DNA from: Phlebopus portentosus
Lineage: Eukaryota; Basidiomycota; Agaricomycetes; Boletales; Boletinellaceae
Direction of reading: 5' to 3'
Length of the DNA: 64,000 nucleotides
Assembly (NCBI GenBank): GCA_037892935.1
Contig: JAYXKI010000013.1
Coordinates: 992,001-1,056,000 of the forward strand
Position numbers and translations under genes: made by a program. Position 1 is the first letter of the stretch; the number at the start of each line of letters is the position of its first letter. Shown piece by piece: positions 47,979-59,302 of the stretch. Under the pieces are notes generated by a model that worked only from the letters and a program-made list of their open reading frames with translations, did no database searches and was not told where the DNA came from.

Positions 47979-49546
47979 TGTTAGAGGTGTAGGTCCGGGG
48001 TTACACCGGTTTCGATCCTTTTGCCTAAGCAGCGGTATGTTGTGCAGAGGTGATCTATCTACCCACGTTTAGCTGTACCACACGGTCCCCTTACTATCCT
48101 TCCTAGTTGCAGTCCTGGTAAGGGATGCTTTCAGAGACAAGGTAGAGTAAGAGCAGATTGGGATTTCCAAGAGGCGTAGTAGTACAAAGCACACAATGGA
48201 TAGTGTAGTAAGACACTGTCGCTGTGTGTTAAGAGGATCGAAAGATGGGGGAAAGAGGGTCTACTTCTAACGCTATTTATGCTTTCTGGATAATCCATTT
48301 TCTGTCCTATTTCTTACTCATCTTCTCTCCACTTTACTCCACCATGCTCCACCTTGCTCCACTTCTCTCCACCATTACATCACTTCCTTCGTCATTCTGC
48401 TCCACTGAGCACCACTTTGCTCCAATGTATCTCCACTATGACAGAATTCTGTGGGGTTGCTGACTGAGACAATAGAGGTGCTGCTCCAGTATGGAAAGCT
48501 CTACTGTCAGTGCTCCACTATGACGTCAATTCCATCACCAGGTGGGATTGTAGCTCTTGGTGCAATGTAGGCAGCTCGATATGTGACTCTTCGCTGTTCG
48601 TCTTGTGGTCCGTAGGGTGTAAGCACAACTCGCACATCGGTATTGAGATGTCAGGTTGGTGTAGAGTATGGTCCAATGCATACCATGAACTGTATGAGTT
48701 CAGCTGGGGGATGCAGTTGTGTTCGAGTGACTAGCCATGCTTTGCCTGGGAGTCTAACATCGCGAATGTATTGCCATATCCTTCATTGGAGTACCAGTTG
48801 TAGTTGCTTAGTGTCCAGGTTCGCATTCTTTGGTAAATAAAGGTTTGCTTGTACTGTAGAAGCTGGACATGAGTTATGCAGCTCTGGCTTGTACCATCCT
48901 AGTATCCTCCAAGTTATCGGGTCTGCAGCTCGAGGGGTTTGAGTTGTAACAATGAGTTCCTCATGTCGCTTGGGTATTATAGGATTTGGTGGATTGGCAT
49001 GTAACGCTTCTTGCGTGTGACATTGGACTTCGATTTGGCAGTCACGTGTTTCACTTGTAGCATGACATACTGTGAAGTATATCTCATAAAGGACCATGTA
49101 CGCTCGGGCACAAGTCTGACAGTGCTGGGATGCCAGTGATGTCTCCATTTGGATTGGATTAGCCTTTAGACTTTAGGTGTTAGGCTTTAGTAGTCGTGTT
49201 CTAGACTTCTCGGGCTTCTAGTAGTTTTGATCGCTTCTTGACTTCTTTTGATCGGGTCGGATCGGGAGTTTGGTCGGCGGTGTTAAGGTGACGGTCGGCG
49301 ATAGTAAATCGGCAGTGGTAATTACTGGTTGGCAGTGTTAAGTAGTCCGCGGGGTTACGTACTTGTGGCATGCTTCTTAGGCGCCCATATATTGCCGTTG
49401 ATGCCCGTGACCGTTGCCTTGGTCGCGTTAACAGTAGTTTGGATCTAGTGACTGCTAGACTGTTACTAGTCGCGTTTGGAATGCTGATCCTGTTGATCTG
49501 CCAATCGTGTCGATCTTGATGCAAGTTTTTTGAGCGGATCCTTTCA
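47979..49546 (-). repeat. Family-2 LTR shared by elements B and C
   Basis: 1568 bp. It serves as 5' LTR of B and 3' LTR of C. On the C side it is joined directly to internal sequence (TTCACCTACGG) without a polypurine tract. Confidence 0.9.
48507..49148 (-). pseudogene. U3-encoded ORF of family 2 (shared LTR), two UGA
   Basis: Copy of the frame at 10591-11232 with the same two TGA codons; the 121-codon first part is identical in protein sequence. Confidence 0.5.
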
Positions 49547-49608
49547 TTCACCTACGGTTCGCCCACCTCCAAAGGGGTTTTTCGAAAAGTAAAATAGAGT
49601 CGGAGTGC

Positions 49609-49875
49609 CTATTGGCTCCTCTTCCTCTGCATAGAAGATAAGAAACGGGTGCATAATGCACCATGTATCACTGGGATGCACAAGAAGTGCAACAGTTGAT
49701 AGTTGGTTAAACCAAGTAGGCTTAAACCGCCCATCAACTTATTCACAACTTGGCATATCAGTGAATATGGTGAATAAATACCATAGCGAGTTGGGAGTAA
49801 TGGTTGCATAAAGGCATAATTTGGTCGGATGTGACCATAAATACCATGGAAAGAATAGAATGCATAATTGACCAT
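49609..49875 (-). CDS. Small ORF after ORF3 of element C, 88 aa
   Basis: Counterpart of 12340-12606 with the same start and stop and about ten residue changes. Weak evidence of coding. Confidence 0.25.
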   Translation of the reverse strand: MVNYAFYSFHGIYGHIRPNYAFMQPLLPTRYGIYSPYSLICQVVNKLMGGLSLLGLTNYQLLHFLCIPVIHGALCTRFLSSMQRKRSQ

Positions 49876-49933
49876 GTCAGGTCGCGATATGGGAAAGGGG
49901 TTGCATAAAAGAATAATGAAAAGCTTGCATAAA

Positions 49934-50932
49934 TCATAGTTCTTCGCTCTCAGGTACCATTTCCTGTGAGTTCATCAGTGTAGGTGGTAGTTCGCTAACC
50001 TCGTCTGAATCGTCTGAATCAGTTTCATCTGATGAACCAAATTCCTCGTCCTGCTCTGTGATTGTGAGCATGTTGTCTGGCTGGTAGATCTCGCTTGGAT
50101 ACTGATAGATCGTGATCATCATATCCTCCATCATCAGATGTCTTGTCGCCTGTAGTCTTTCCCTTGCTTCCTCTTCTCGCTCGTTGAGTTTCATAAGGTA
50201 TTGTGGGTCATAGTTGACTATCCTTCCTTCAACTAAGTGGTGTGTGATGTCATCGATTGACAGACCATTCGCTTGGCCTGTAGATTGTCTGGCTCGAATG
50301 AGCTCCTGGTACATAGTACCTTCGTAGTACTTCGTCATGTTGAGTACCACCATGAACTGCATGGCATGGGAAGCATAAAAGGCTGTCTGATCAGCTAGGT
50401 AGTTCATGTACTTCATCATATCTACGCTGATGGGATGATAGTGGCTCCATCGCATTATTTGGTTAAGAGTTGTGATTGTCAGGCCTCGTCTGTAGGCGCA
50501 AATTTGAATTGCTGAGTGGTAGATACCCATGACATTCTTGTATGTCGGTTCGTGGCTGAAGTCAATTTGTCCTCGATGTAAGGCTCGTGTCTCGAGTTTG
50601 ACTGCATAGGTAAGGAATGCATCGTCATTGAGTCGTCGGACTGCTGCATCTCGAGGGTTACTGAGTTTAAGCAGTTGTCCTTCTGGTTGCTTCGGTACCA
50701 TAAGATCAGGTTGTTCTTTAGCTGGCTGATGGACTGCGTTCCATTTGTCGAATAGGTCGTCGAAGTATTTCCCTGGGTATGAGGGTATGATCTCTTCTTC
50801 GTAGTTCTCTTGGTTAAAGCGGTTGCATAGCTGTGGCCATTGATAACGTTCGGTAAGTGGCTTTAGTGTAAACGTCCAATCAGGTGCATCTTCAGGTGTA
50901 CTGAATGCTTGGAGTTCATCAAAGACTGGCAT
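49934..50932 (-). CDS. ORF3 of family 2 (element C), 332-aa protein of unknown function
   Basis: Fully open and the same length as in B, with about twelve residue differences concentrated in the N-terminal part and the acidic tail. It starts 255 nt after the pol stop. Persistence of this frame in two elements whose gag, ORF0 and pol carry several stops is noteworthy. Confidence 0.65.
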   Translation of the reverse strand: MPVFDELQAFSTPEDAPDWTFTLKPLTERYQWPQLCNRFNQENYEEEIIPSYPGKYFDDLFDKWNAVHQPAKEQPDLMVPKQPEGQLLKLSNPRDAAVRRLNDDAFLTYAVKLETRALHRGQIDFSHEPTYKNVMGIYHSAIQICAYRRGLTITTLNQIMRWSHYHPISVDMMKYMNYLADQTAFYASHAMQFMVVLNMTKYYEGTMYQELIRARQSTGQANGLSIDDITHHLVEGRIVNYDPQYLMKLNEREEEARERLQATRHLMMEDMMITIYQYPSEIYQPDNMLTITEQDEEFGSSDETDSDDSDEVSELPPTLMNSQEMVPESEEL

Positions 50933-51186
50933 GTCTGAGTAGTAGTTGTCTTTGAGAGATGAGTAGCTGTTAGGATTCGAGTTGATGATCCTTAAGCTCG
51001 AGTTTCTTCATCTTTTATACCATCTTGCTGGTATGTCGCCTATCTCTTGCCTAATTTGTCTTCTTCTGCTATCGCTTTGAGGTGCCACTGTGATGTCATT
51101 GCTTGGTAAGGTTGTTGGATACCTTACTCATCGTCTCTATTGTGGCTCCATATGTAGCTCCATCGGGTGGAGTGCATGTGATGCAA

Positions 51187-54100
51187 TTATCTCCTAATTT
51201 GTCTTCGTTCGGCGATCTATTGATTAAGGTTTGGTGGCCTCATCGCCTGAGGGTACCTCTTGTGGAACTCTTCTATCATTTGATAGGAGTTCTTGAGGTT
51301 ATCAAGTGGCTCCCATGTTCACTCTTGGTATCCTTTCCATTGAATAAGATACTGTATCTTGTTTCGATGATGTCGTGTGTCATGAATTGTCTCCACTTCG
51401 TATTCCGCTTGGCCCTCCACTTCAATAGGTGGTGGCTCATCTAGTGTGGGTCTGCCAGGGTAGTCCTTTTGCTTGTAAGGCCTGAGAAGACTTGCATGGA
51501 ATACAGGGTGGATCGGAAGGGTTTCGGGTAAGCGTAATCTGAATGACACTTGTCCGACTGCCTTCTCGACTTTATAAGGGCCTGCCCATTTCATTGCAAG
51601 TTTCTTTGTCGGTTCCAGTCGACTGAGATTCTTCATGTCTAGTAACACTTCATCTCCTGGCTTGTACTCTGGCAGTTTGCCTCGATGCAGGTCTGCATAA
51701 AGCTTCATTGCCTCGTTTGCTTGCCTAATCGAATTATAGGCTTCTTGCTGTACTTGTCGAAGCTCCTCTAGGTGATTTATTGCTTCTGGCACGTTTGAAT
51801 CACCGGTCTCCGCAACATCCAGGTGAGGGTGCCACCCATACAGTGTATAGAATGGTGACTGATGAGTGGTACTGTGTTTTCGATTGTTGTAGGCAAATTC
51901 TGCCATATCGATGTACTCTGCCCAATCTGTTTGGCGGTAGGACACATAGCAGCATAAGTACTGTTCGAGTTCTTGATTAAGTCGCTCGGTTTGACCATCG
52001 GTTTATGGATGATATGCTGTACTAGTTTTCCAATCGACATCGATGAGTCTGCAGAACTCCTTGAGGAATTGCGCAGTGAAGTTGCTACCTCGGTCGGAGA
52101 TTACTTGTTTAGGGGCCCCATAGTATTTGAAGATGTGTTGGCGAAACAAGCGTGCCAACTGCTTAGCATTGGGTATCCCCTGGCAAGGAATGAACTTCCC
52201 CATTTTAGTGAGCTTGTCCACTATAACAAGTATCGAACTGTAGCCTTCATTGCTGACTGGTAAATCGGTAATCAGGTCACAGGTTATGGTTTCCCATGGT
52301 TGATGCGGTGCCTGCAACGGTTGGAGCGGCGGATTTCGAAACTGCCAAATCGGTTTTGCACGTTGACATATGTCACAGGATGAGATATATTCTTGGATCA
52401 TCTCTTCCATCTTCGGCCAATAGTATGATCGCTTTACAAGTTCTATGGTCTTTTCTGCTCCTGGGTGGCCTGCGAGCTTGTGGTCATGGCGCCTTCGGAT
52501 TAGCAACACTTTTAGGTTGGCGGATGGCGGGACATATAATGCATTGGTTACATAGTGCAAGCCATTCCTGTAACTGTAGCCATTGCTCTTCTTGATCGCC
52601 AATATTTCCTTCTTGACCTCCTCGGTATTGTAGTGTCTCTTGATCGTTCTGATGATCGGATCAGAGATAGTGACCATTTCTGTTTCTAGCCTGTATAGAC
52701 CATTGATCTCGGTTCATCGCAATGTCTGCTGCTCGATCATATCAGGTGGTAGCAAGGTAACACCTAAGTTATCCTTGTCCTCTGGCATATAATTGGCACG
52801 TCGTGATAGTGCATCTGCCTGATTCTTCTTGCCTGGCCAATGGAGAATCTTGAAGTTATATCGTGATAACTCTAGTGCCCATCTTGCTTGACGTCTCGTT
52901 AGGTTCTGTGCTGTCATAAAGTATCGGAGGTTTGCATGATCACTTCAGATGGTCATTGGTTCCTTTGTTCCTTCCAATAAGTGTCTCCAATGTCCGAGTG
53001 CTTCCATGATTGCTAGCATCTCTTTGTCATGCGTTGGATAGTTTCGTTGAGCACCTGATAGTGTCTTCGACATGAAACCTAAAGGTCTCAGTTCTCCTTG
53101 GTCATCTTCTTGTTGTAAGACTGCACCAATCGCTACATCGGATGCATCAGTTTCCAATGTATATGGTTTGTCTGGCTTTGGCATTGCCAATGCCACTTCG
53201 GTTTCGAATGCCTTCTTGATACTTTCAAAAGCTTTGTCCTGTGCTTCTGTCCAAATGAACTTGTGATCCTTCTTGATAAGTTCACCAATAGGTGTGTATA
53301 AATCGGCATAGTTCCTGATGAATCTTCGGTAGAAGTTGCAAAAGCCTTGGAACTTTTGGATCTGTCGTTTCGTCTTTGGTGTTGGCCATTCTCGTATTGC
53401 TTTGAGTTTGTAAGGATCCATCTGGATGCCTTTCGTTCCTACTACAAATCCCAGATAGTCGAGTTGGGTTTGGAGGAAATGACATTTCTCGATTTTGAGA
53501 TAGATGTCAAGTTCTCGGCATTTCTGTAGAATTGCCCTAAGGAGTGTCCAGTGCTCCTTTTCAGTTTGCGCTTGGCCAATGAGGTCATCTAGGTAGTTTA
53601 GTGCCTCTTCTGTTCTGAGCCAATATTCGAAGTTGTCATTCATGAATCGTTGGAATACTGCAGGTGAGTTCTTCATTCCAAACATCATGACCTTCGGCTT
53701 GTAGACTGCATTGCCAACTCGGAATGCTGCCTTCCATTCATCTCCTTCTCGAATTCTCAGGTTGTTGTATCCTGATCGCATGTCGAGGGTGAAGAAGAAT
53801 TTTCCTTTCTCCAGTTTCTCTGGTAGAACGCTCATAATCGGTATTGGGTATGGATCTGATACTGTCGCGTCGTTAATGTCTCGGTAATCGGTTACTGCTC
53901 GTGCTCCTCCATCTTTCTTTCCAACAAAGAAGACTGGTGCTGCTACTGGACATGGTTCATGTGGGTGAACCTTCTTGATCCATCCTTTGTCCAATAATTC
54001 TTGGACATAGGCATTGAGTGCTGCCTGCTCTTCTCGTGTGAGCTTGATAATAGGCCTCGGTTTCGGTAACAGTACTCCTTCCTTGAGGTTTATCGCCATA

Positions 54101-55707
54101 TCCCATTTTGTATGCTTGGGTAACCTTCTTGATTTGTCGGGATCAAATACGTCTGCATAGTCTGCAATTTGCTTTGGTAGGAGTTTTCGCCAATCTCGTT
54201 TCTCTGTGCTGAGTAATCCTTCTGCAGCTGCCTTCTGCTGCGAATACTGCTGTGATACTGAACTCGCTTTGTTCAGTGGTTGTGAGACTTGGTTTCTTGG
54301 TGACCAATTTCGTTTAAGGTCTAGCTCTAGCTTTTCAGCGAGCTCTTCCTTTCTGGTGAGGGTAATTGGTTGATCGGTCGTCCTGAGCCTTTCGATGTCT
54401 AGTGGCTCTATGTCGTGCATAGGAGTGTCTTCTGTTGTCTCCTGTTCATCTTGCATATCGATATCGCTATTCTCGTCTGCCCATCTTGTACGCTTTGGTG
54501 TGAGAGTTGCTTCTCTGAGTGATATCGGTCGTGGTGTCCAATTTTGTTTTGTTCCTGCCATTCGTCTGTCATGATATCGTTCTTCCGGTGGATGTGTACT
54601 AGTTGTCATCCCAGGATTTTCCTTTGGTACTGGCTGGATTTCTTCACCATCTGGTTTCTTCTGTACCAGTGGTAGTGGTCACCTTCTTCGTAGTGGCTGT
54701 TTCTTCCATCGCTTAGGAGAGTCATTTATTTCCTCCTGCTTGTCTCGACTATGCTTGCCTGTTACTTCAGTAACTTCGTTTTCGGATGTCTGGTACAATT
54801 GCCATGCTGGGATCATCCTTCTCGGTATGTGTCTTGTTCGTCGCTGCACTGTAATCATTCCTTCTGATGATTGTCTCGATGTAGAGTCTGGTATATTTTT
54901 CATGCTTGGACTCTTTGCTTCGTCTGCCTTCTTTGGCTGTTCTGGTTTTGGTGTTGCTGGTCGACTTTCCAGTTTCGCTTGCGGCTTCGTTTCTTGAGGG
55001 TTTCCATTGTTACTTTCCCTCCATGGTGCAAATAGTATTCCTGGTGCTCCAGAGTGTCGATAGTTGTCTCTGTTCTGAGCTTGTTGTTTTGTGTTATGCC
55101 TAGGTCTTGTCTTGTCAGATTTGTCTTTCCTTTGCCGCTTTCACTTGCGCTTTCTGCGCTTTCGCTTCTTGATAGCTCGTATAATGTTGAGCTCGAATGG
55201 TATCGCATTACCATTCCGATTCCATATTTGATTCTTCCAATCAATTTCTGGATTGACTTTGGCCAAATAGTCAATGCCTAGGATCACTTGATCCTGTCCT
55301 GTAGTTGCTACTGCCAGTGTTTGTGGCTGCGGCTTAGGTCCATCAAAGATTAATGAGTAGACCTCGTGTGTGATTGCTCCTCCTTGGTTTGGGCTTCCAT
55401 CGGCGTTATTCAGGGGTCGAGGGTGATCAAGTCTCTTCTTGAATAGGTTATGGTGTCGTACCAAGTTGGGGTATATCGTACTACATGTTGCTCCGGAATC
55501 GATTAACGCTTGGACTGCTAGGGTCTTTGTTCCAACCTTCACTCGAATAGGTAATCGAGGATGCAATGCATGTATTTGCAATCGCTTATTATACATCGCT
55601 TCACTGGGGTTGAACCCAGGAGGTATGAAACTCTGGTTGTTGAAACCATTCTTGCTACCCTTCGTACTCTCACATCGCGCAGTCTCGTTCGATGGAGGTT
55701 CTAGTCT
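51187..55707 (-). pseudogene. pol: Pol of element C, single frame with several stops
   Basis: From the slip site the -1 frame can be read to TAA at 51187 without an indel. Stops occur near 55141, 54679, 52942, 52714, 52003 and 51319. Domains: protease ALIDSGATCSTI, a 554-codon open block with the reverse transcriptase (YLDDLIGQ) and most of RNase H, integrase HPGAEKTIELVKRSYYWPKM, VISDRGSNF and QTDGQTERLNQE, and a chromodomain with an internal TGA. Several stops are TGA or TAA where B has CAA or CGA. Confidence 0.85.
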
Positions 55708-56795
55708 TTTCCCTGTTGCTCTTTACTTGTTAGGGAATTCCGGAAGTTGTTTTGGTATTCTTCGTCATGCTTGCAGGTGTATCCTGCTGATTCGTCTCCT
55801 TTAGCCCATGCTATGTGATCATAGTGGACTGGCCTTCGACAATGAGGGTCGGGACATGTTTCCTTGAAATTCACAGCTCGTGCTGTCATCGGCTTTCGTT
55901 TCTGACCATTTGTTCTCTTCTTCGGCTGTCCTAAGGAAGAACCCTTTTGCTTCCTTGGTGCTTTGCAATTCTTCAAGTAGTGTCCAATCTTTCCACAGTT
56001 GTAGCATTTTGCTCCCTTCTTCAGCAAGCCTCGGAGTGCATCTACATCCATGGCATCTGGATCACGTTTTGTTTGTTGTATTGGTGGTCGAAATGATGAT
56101 TGCCCATTTGTCTTGAATCTCAGAGTATATGTCTGACTTCCAATCAGCTTCTGTCTTGCATCCACATCTGCTAAGTTGCTCATCCATGTCATCTATTCTT
56201 CCAGCTTATACTTTTCGAAAGCGTCGAGTTGTACAGATTCGACTCGTCGTTTGACCCAATTATCTAGTCCTTTGACATAGATGTACTTGAGCATAGTAGC
56301 ATCAATTGATGGTGGTGCTCTAGCTCTGAGTCGTCGAAATTCATCGTTGTATGCCCTGATGCTTGATCCTTTTTGCTGGATGCATAGAAGATGGAATAGC
56401 GCTTCTTGTTCTCCAACTATTGGATGTCCTGCTCGGACTCTCATCCAATCCAACATCTGCTTCAGAGATGTGAACATTCCTCCTCCATTTGGATCGATAA
56501 TTGCTGGTACTGGTTTCAGCTTTCCTTTATCATCGAATGATGTCAAGGTCTGCTTCTCTGCAAACCAATCGTAGCTGTCGCCTTCGAGTGCTGCAAATAG
56601 ACTCTTTGCAATCTCGTCCTCGCTCTTGACTCTATGCTGTGCCAACTTCGAGATACATCGGCTGACCCACAGATCAATATCTTCACTTCGCTTGCCATAG
56701 TACTTTGGCAGTTTGATACTGTGTTTAGAGAGTTGTATCTGAAGAGTTTGTAGTTGCGTCTCCAGGATCTGAACTTTCTGGTCGGTGGTCGACAT
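55701..56795 (-). pseudogene. gag: Gag of element C, one nonsense mutation
   Basis: Same 364-codon frame as in B. A Trp codon in LEEWMTW has become TAG (56193). Zinc knuckle CYNCGKIGHYLKNC and the second Cys/His group remain. Confidence 0.8.
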
Positions 56796-57729
56796 GATCG
56801 TATGTGATTATAGGCACTGCTGGTGGCGAATATGTGGCTGGATGTTCTGGTGCTTGGGTTGCTATTGAACCACTGGTTGGTACTTGGAGTGTAGCGCTTT
56901 GACTGTTAAACCCTTGCAACAAGTATGGGTTTAGTGCTCGTGATAACTCCTTGTCAGATGATACTGTTTCGTCGGAAGTATGCTCTGCTCGATGATGTAG
57001 CTCTCAGATTCGTTGAGCTTCCTGTCTGAGATACTCTGCGTGCTCGAGTATGTTTCTTGCAGTACTTTCTGTTGTCTGCACTGATGCAATCAATGTCAAG
57101 TAGGCTTGTTGACTTGATTCGACTGTTCGTCCTAGTGTCAGGAGTGCTTCACGTAAGTTGCTAATGTCTTCTGCAACGTTTGGTGTCGATTGAGCGATCC
57201 TTGTGAGTTCTGTAGTTGCTGTTTCAACTGCTTGGATTCGTTGTTCGTGGGCATTAAGTGTATCGCGCAAACGTCCTATCTCGTCTTGAACTACTGATAT
57301 CTCCGTGGTAACTTGTTGGCTTAGGAGTATGACTGATCGATCTAGTGAATCATTGTTTCGATGTAGTGTTGCTACTTGTGCTCCTAGTCCGTTGGTGTTA
57401 ATCTCGAGTGCTTCGAGTCGCTGTCCAACTGTAGTTGCGTATGCTCCGCTCGGTAGGTTGTTATTTGCTTGAGCTCTCGCTTGACTGGTTTGTAGTCCTT
57501 CGAGTCGTACTATCCTTTCTCGTAGAGATAGTATGATGGGTGGATATTCGTTGTCTGTTCGGGTAGCAGTTCCCCAAAGAATGTCTCTATCCAGTTCCAA
57601 TCTCAATATCCTTCCTTGGATATGATTCAGTTTGCTATCTCGGTGCGATCCTGATCTTGTTCAGTTATTTGTTCGGTTACTCGTCCTTTGGTTGTTACTT
57701 CTTCCACTTGAGTTCTCTGGATGGTTCAT
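56725..57729 (-). pseudogene. ORF0 of element C: coiled-coil protein, 334 codons with stops
   Basis: Same length as in B. A TGA near 57660 and another at 57004 interrupt it; the 200-codon block between encodes LEGLQTSQARAQANNNL, VGQRLEALEINTNGLGAQVA and VQDEIGRLRDTLNAHEQRIQ, a clear coiled coil. Confidence 0.55.
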
Positions 57730-57995
57730 TAACCACGTTTCTCGCCTATAGCTTCAGGCGAATCGTTATAAGGTATGGTAGACCAAGCCGTTCCTTTCTC
57801 GTCGAATTTAGCAATAGTAGCTGGTACTGTTGCTACCTTGGTTGTTGTTGTTTGTGTGCTCCCAACTGCAGGGCTACCAGATGCCTTTGCTATTAGGTAC
57901 ACTTCGTCGGTAAAGGGGTTATGATAATAGATGTTTGATTTGAGTGAATCGGGTTTGTTCTCCAGGATGTGCACTTGTCCTAGGGAATGGGTTTG
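57729..57995 (-). CDS. ORF A of element C: AUG-less leader frame ending in TAATG
   Basis: Open from the TAG at 57998 to TAA at 57729 with no ATG. The product would include VHILENKPDSLKSNIYYHNP, FTDEVYLIAKASGSPAVGS and AKFDEKGTAWSTIPYNDSPE. The stop overlaps the ORF0 start as TAATG, an arrangement used for termination-reinitiation in some retrotransposons. The frame begins just after TTAG, a possible splice acceptor. No family is recognised. Confidence 0.4.
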   Translation of the reverse strand, partial: QTHSLGQVHILENKPDSLKSNIYYHNPFTDEVYLIAKASGSPAVGSTQTTTTKVATVPATIAKFDEKGTAWSTIPYNDSPEAIGEKRG

Positions 57996-58107
57996 CTAAT
58001 CTCGAAACTAGCAGCGTCAATAGGGACTTGAGGTCGATGGTCCTCGCCTCGATAAAACACTAGCCAAGAACCTTGCCCGTGAGAGGTGGTGTTAAAACTA
58101 GCGAGTG

Positions 58108-58119
58108 ATCTTTCGATCC
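58108..58119 (-). other. Self-priming primer-binding site of element C
   Basis: On the minus strand the LTR ends CCTCTAACA, then TT, then GGATCGAAAGAT. This is the reverse complement of ATCTTTCGATCC in the LTR (58410-58399), 12 nt. No tRNA-type TGG site is evident. Confidence 0.6.
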
Positions 58120-58398
58120 AATGTTAGAGGTGTAGGTCCGGGGTTACACCGGTTTCGATCCTTTTGCCTAAGCAGCGGTATGTTGTGCAGAGGTGATCTA
58201 TCTACCCACGTTTAGCTGTACCACGCGGTCCCCTTACTATCCTTCCTAGTTGCAGTCCTGGTTAGGGATGCTTTCAGAGACAAGGTAGAGTAAGAGCAGA
58301 TTGGGATTTCCAAGAGGCGTAGTAGTACAAAGCACACAGTGAGTCGTGTTAGGACACTATCACCAGTGTGTTAAGACACTTGTCACTATGTGTTAAGA

Positions 58399-58446
58399 GG
58401 ATCGAAAGATGGGGGAAAGAGGGCCTACTTCTAATGCTATTTATGC
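58399..58446 (-). promoter_or_regulatory. LTR promoter and inferred RNA start of element C
   Basis: On the minus strand GCATAAATAG (about 58446-58437) is followed about 27-35 nt later by ATCTTTCGATCC (58410-58399), the sequence complementary to the primer site. Confidence 0.6.
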
Positions 58447-58660
58447 TTTCTAGATAATCCATTTTCCATCCTATTTCTTACTCATCTTCTCTCCACTTTA
58501 CTCCACCTTGCTCCACTTCTCTCCACCATTACATCACTTCCTTTGTCATTCTGCTCCACCGAGCGCCACTTTGCTCCAATGTATCTCCACTATGACAGAA
58601 TTCTGTGGGGTTGCTGACTGAGACAATAGAGGTGCTGCTCCAGTATGGAAAGCTCCACTG

Positions 58661-59302
58661 TCAGTGCTCCACTATGACGTCGATTCCATCACCAGGTGGG
58701 ATTGTAGCTCTTGGTGCAATGTAGGCAGCTCGATATGTGACTCTTCGCTGTTCGTCTTGTGGTCCGAAGGGTGTAAGCACAACTCGCACATCGGTATTGA
58801 GATGTCAGGTTGGTGTAGAGTATGGTCCAATGCATACCATGAACTGTATGAGTTCCGCTGGGGGATGCAGTTGTGTTCGAGTGACTAGCCATGCTTTGCC
58901 TGGGAGTCTAACATCGCGAATGTATTGCCATATCCTTCATTGGAGTACCAGTTGTAGTTGCTTGGTGTCCAGGTTTGCATTCCTTGGTAAATAAAGGTTT
59001 GCTTGTACTGTAGAAGCTGGACATGAGTTATGCAGCTCTGGCTTGTACCATCCTAGTATCCTCCAAGTTATCGGGTCTGCAGCTCGAGGGGTTTGAGTTG
59101 TAACAATAAGTTCCTCATGTCGCTTGGGTATTATAGGATTTGGTAGATTGGCATGTAACGCTTCTTGCGTGTGACATTGGACTTCGATTTGGCAGTCACG
59201 TGTTTCACTTGTAGCATGACATACTGTGAAGTATATCTCATAAAGGACCATGTACGCTCGGGCACAAGTCTGACAGTGCTGGAATGCCAGTGATGTCTCC
59301 AT
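58661..59302 (-). pseudogene. U3-encoded ORF of family 2 (5' LTR of C), two UGA
   Basis: Copy of the frame at 10591-11232; TGA codons at 58937 and 58805 are the same two as in the other LTRs. Confidence 0.5.

Larger units (their letters stand above)
10063..49546 (-). mobile_element. Family-2 Ty3/gypsy chromovirus B, interrupted by element O and a solo LTR
   Basis: Read on the minus strand: 5' LTR 49546-47979, primer site, ORF A, ORF0, gag, pol, ORF3, antisense small gene, polypurine tract and 3' LTR 11630-10063. Removing element O with one copy of its target duplication (25,516 bp) and the solo LTR with its duplication (1,610 bp) leaves about 12.36 kb. Both LTRs are 1568 bp and differ at roughly 17 positions by eye, nearly all transitions, so B is clearly older than O and I (2-3 differences). 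No matching target duplication is seen at its ends, since the 5' LTR is shared with element C. Confidence 0.85.
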
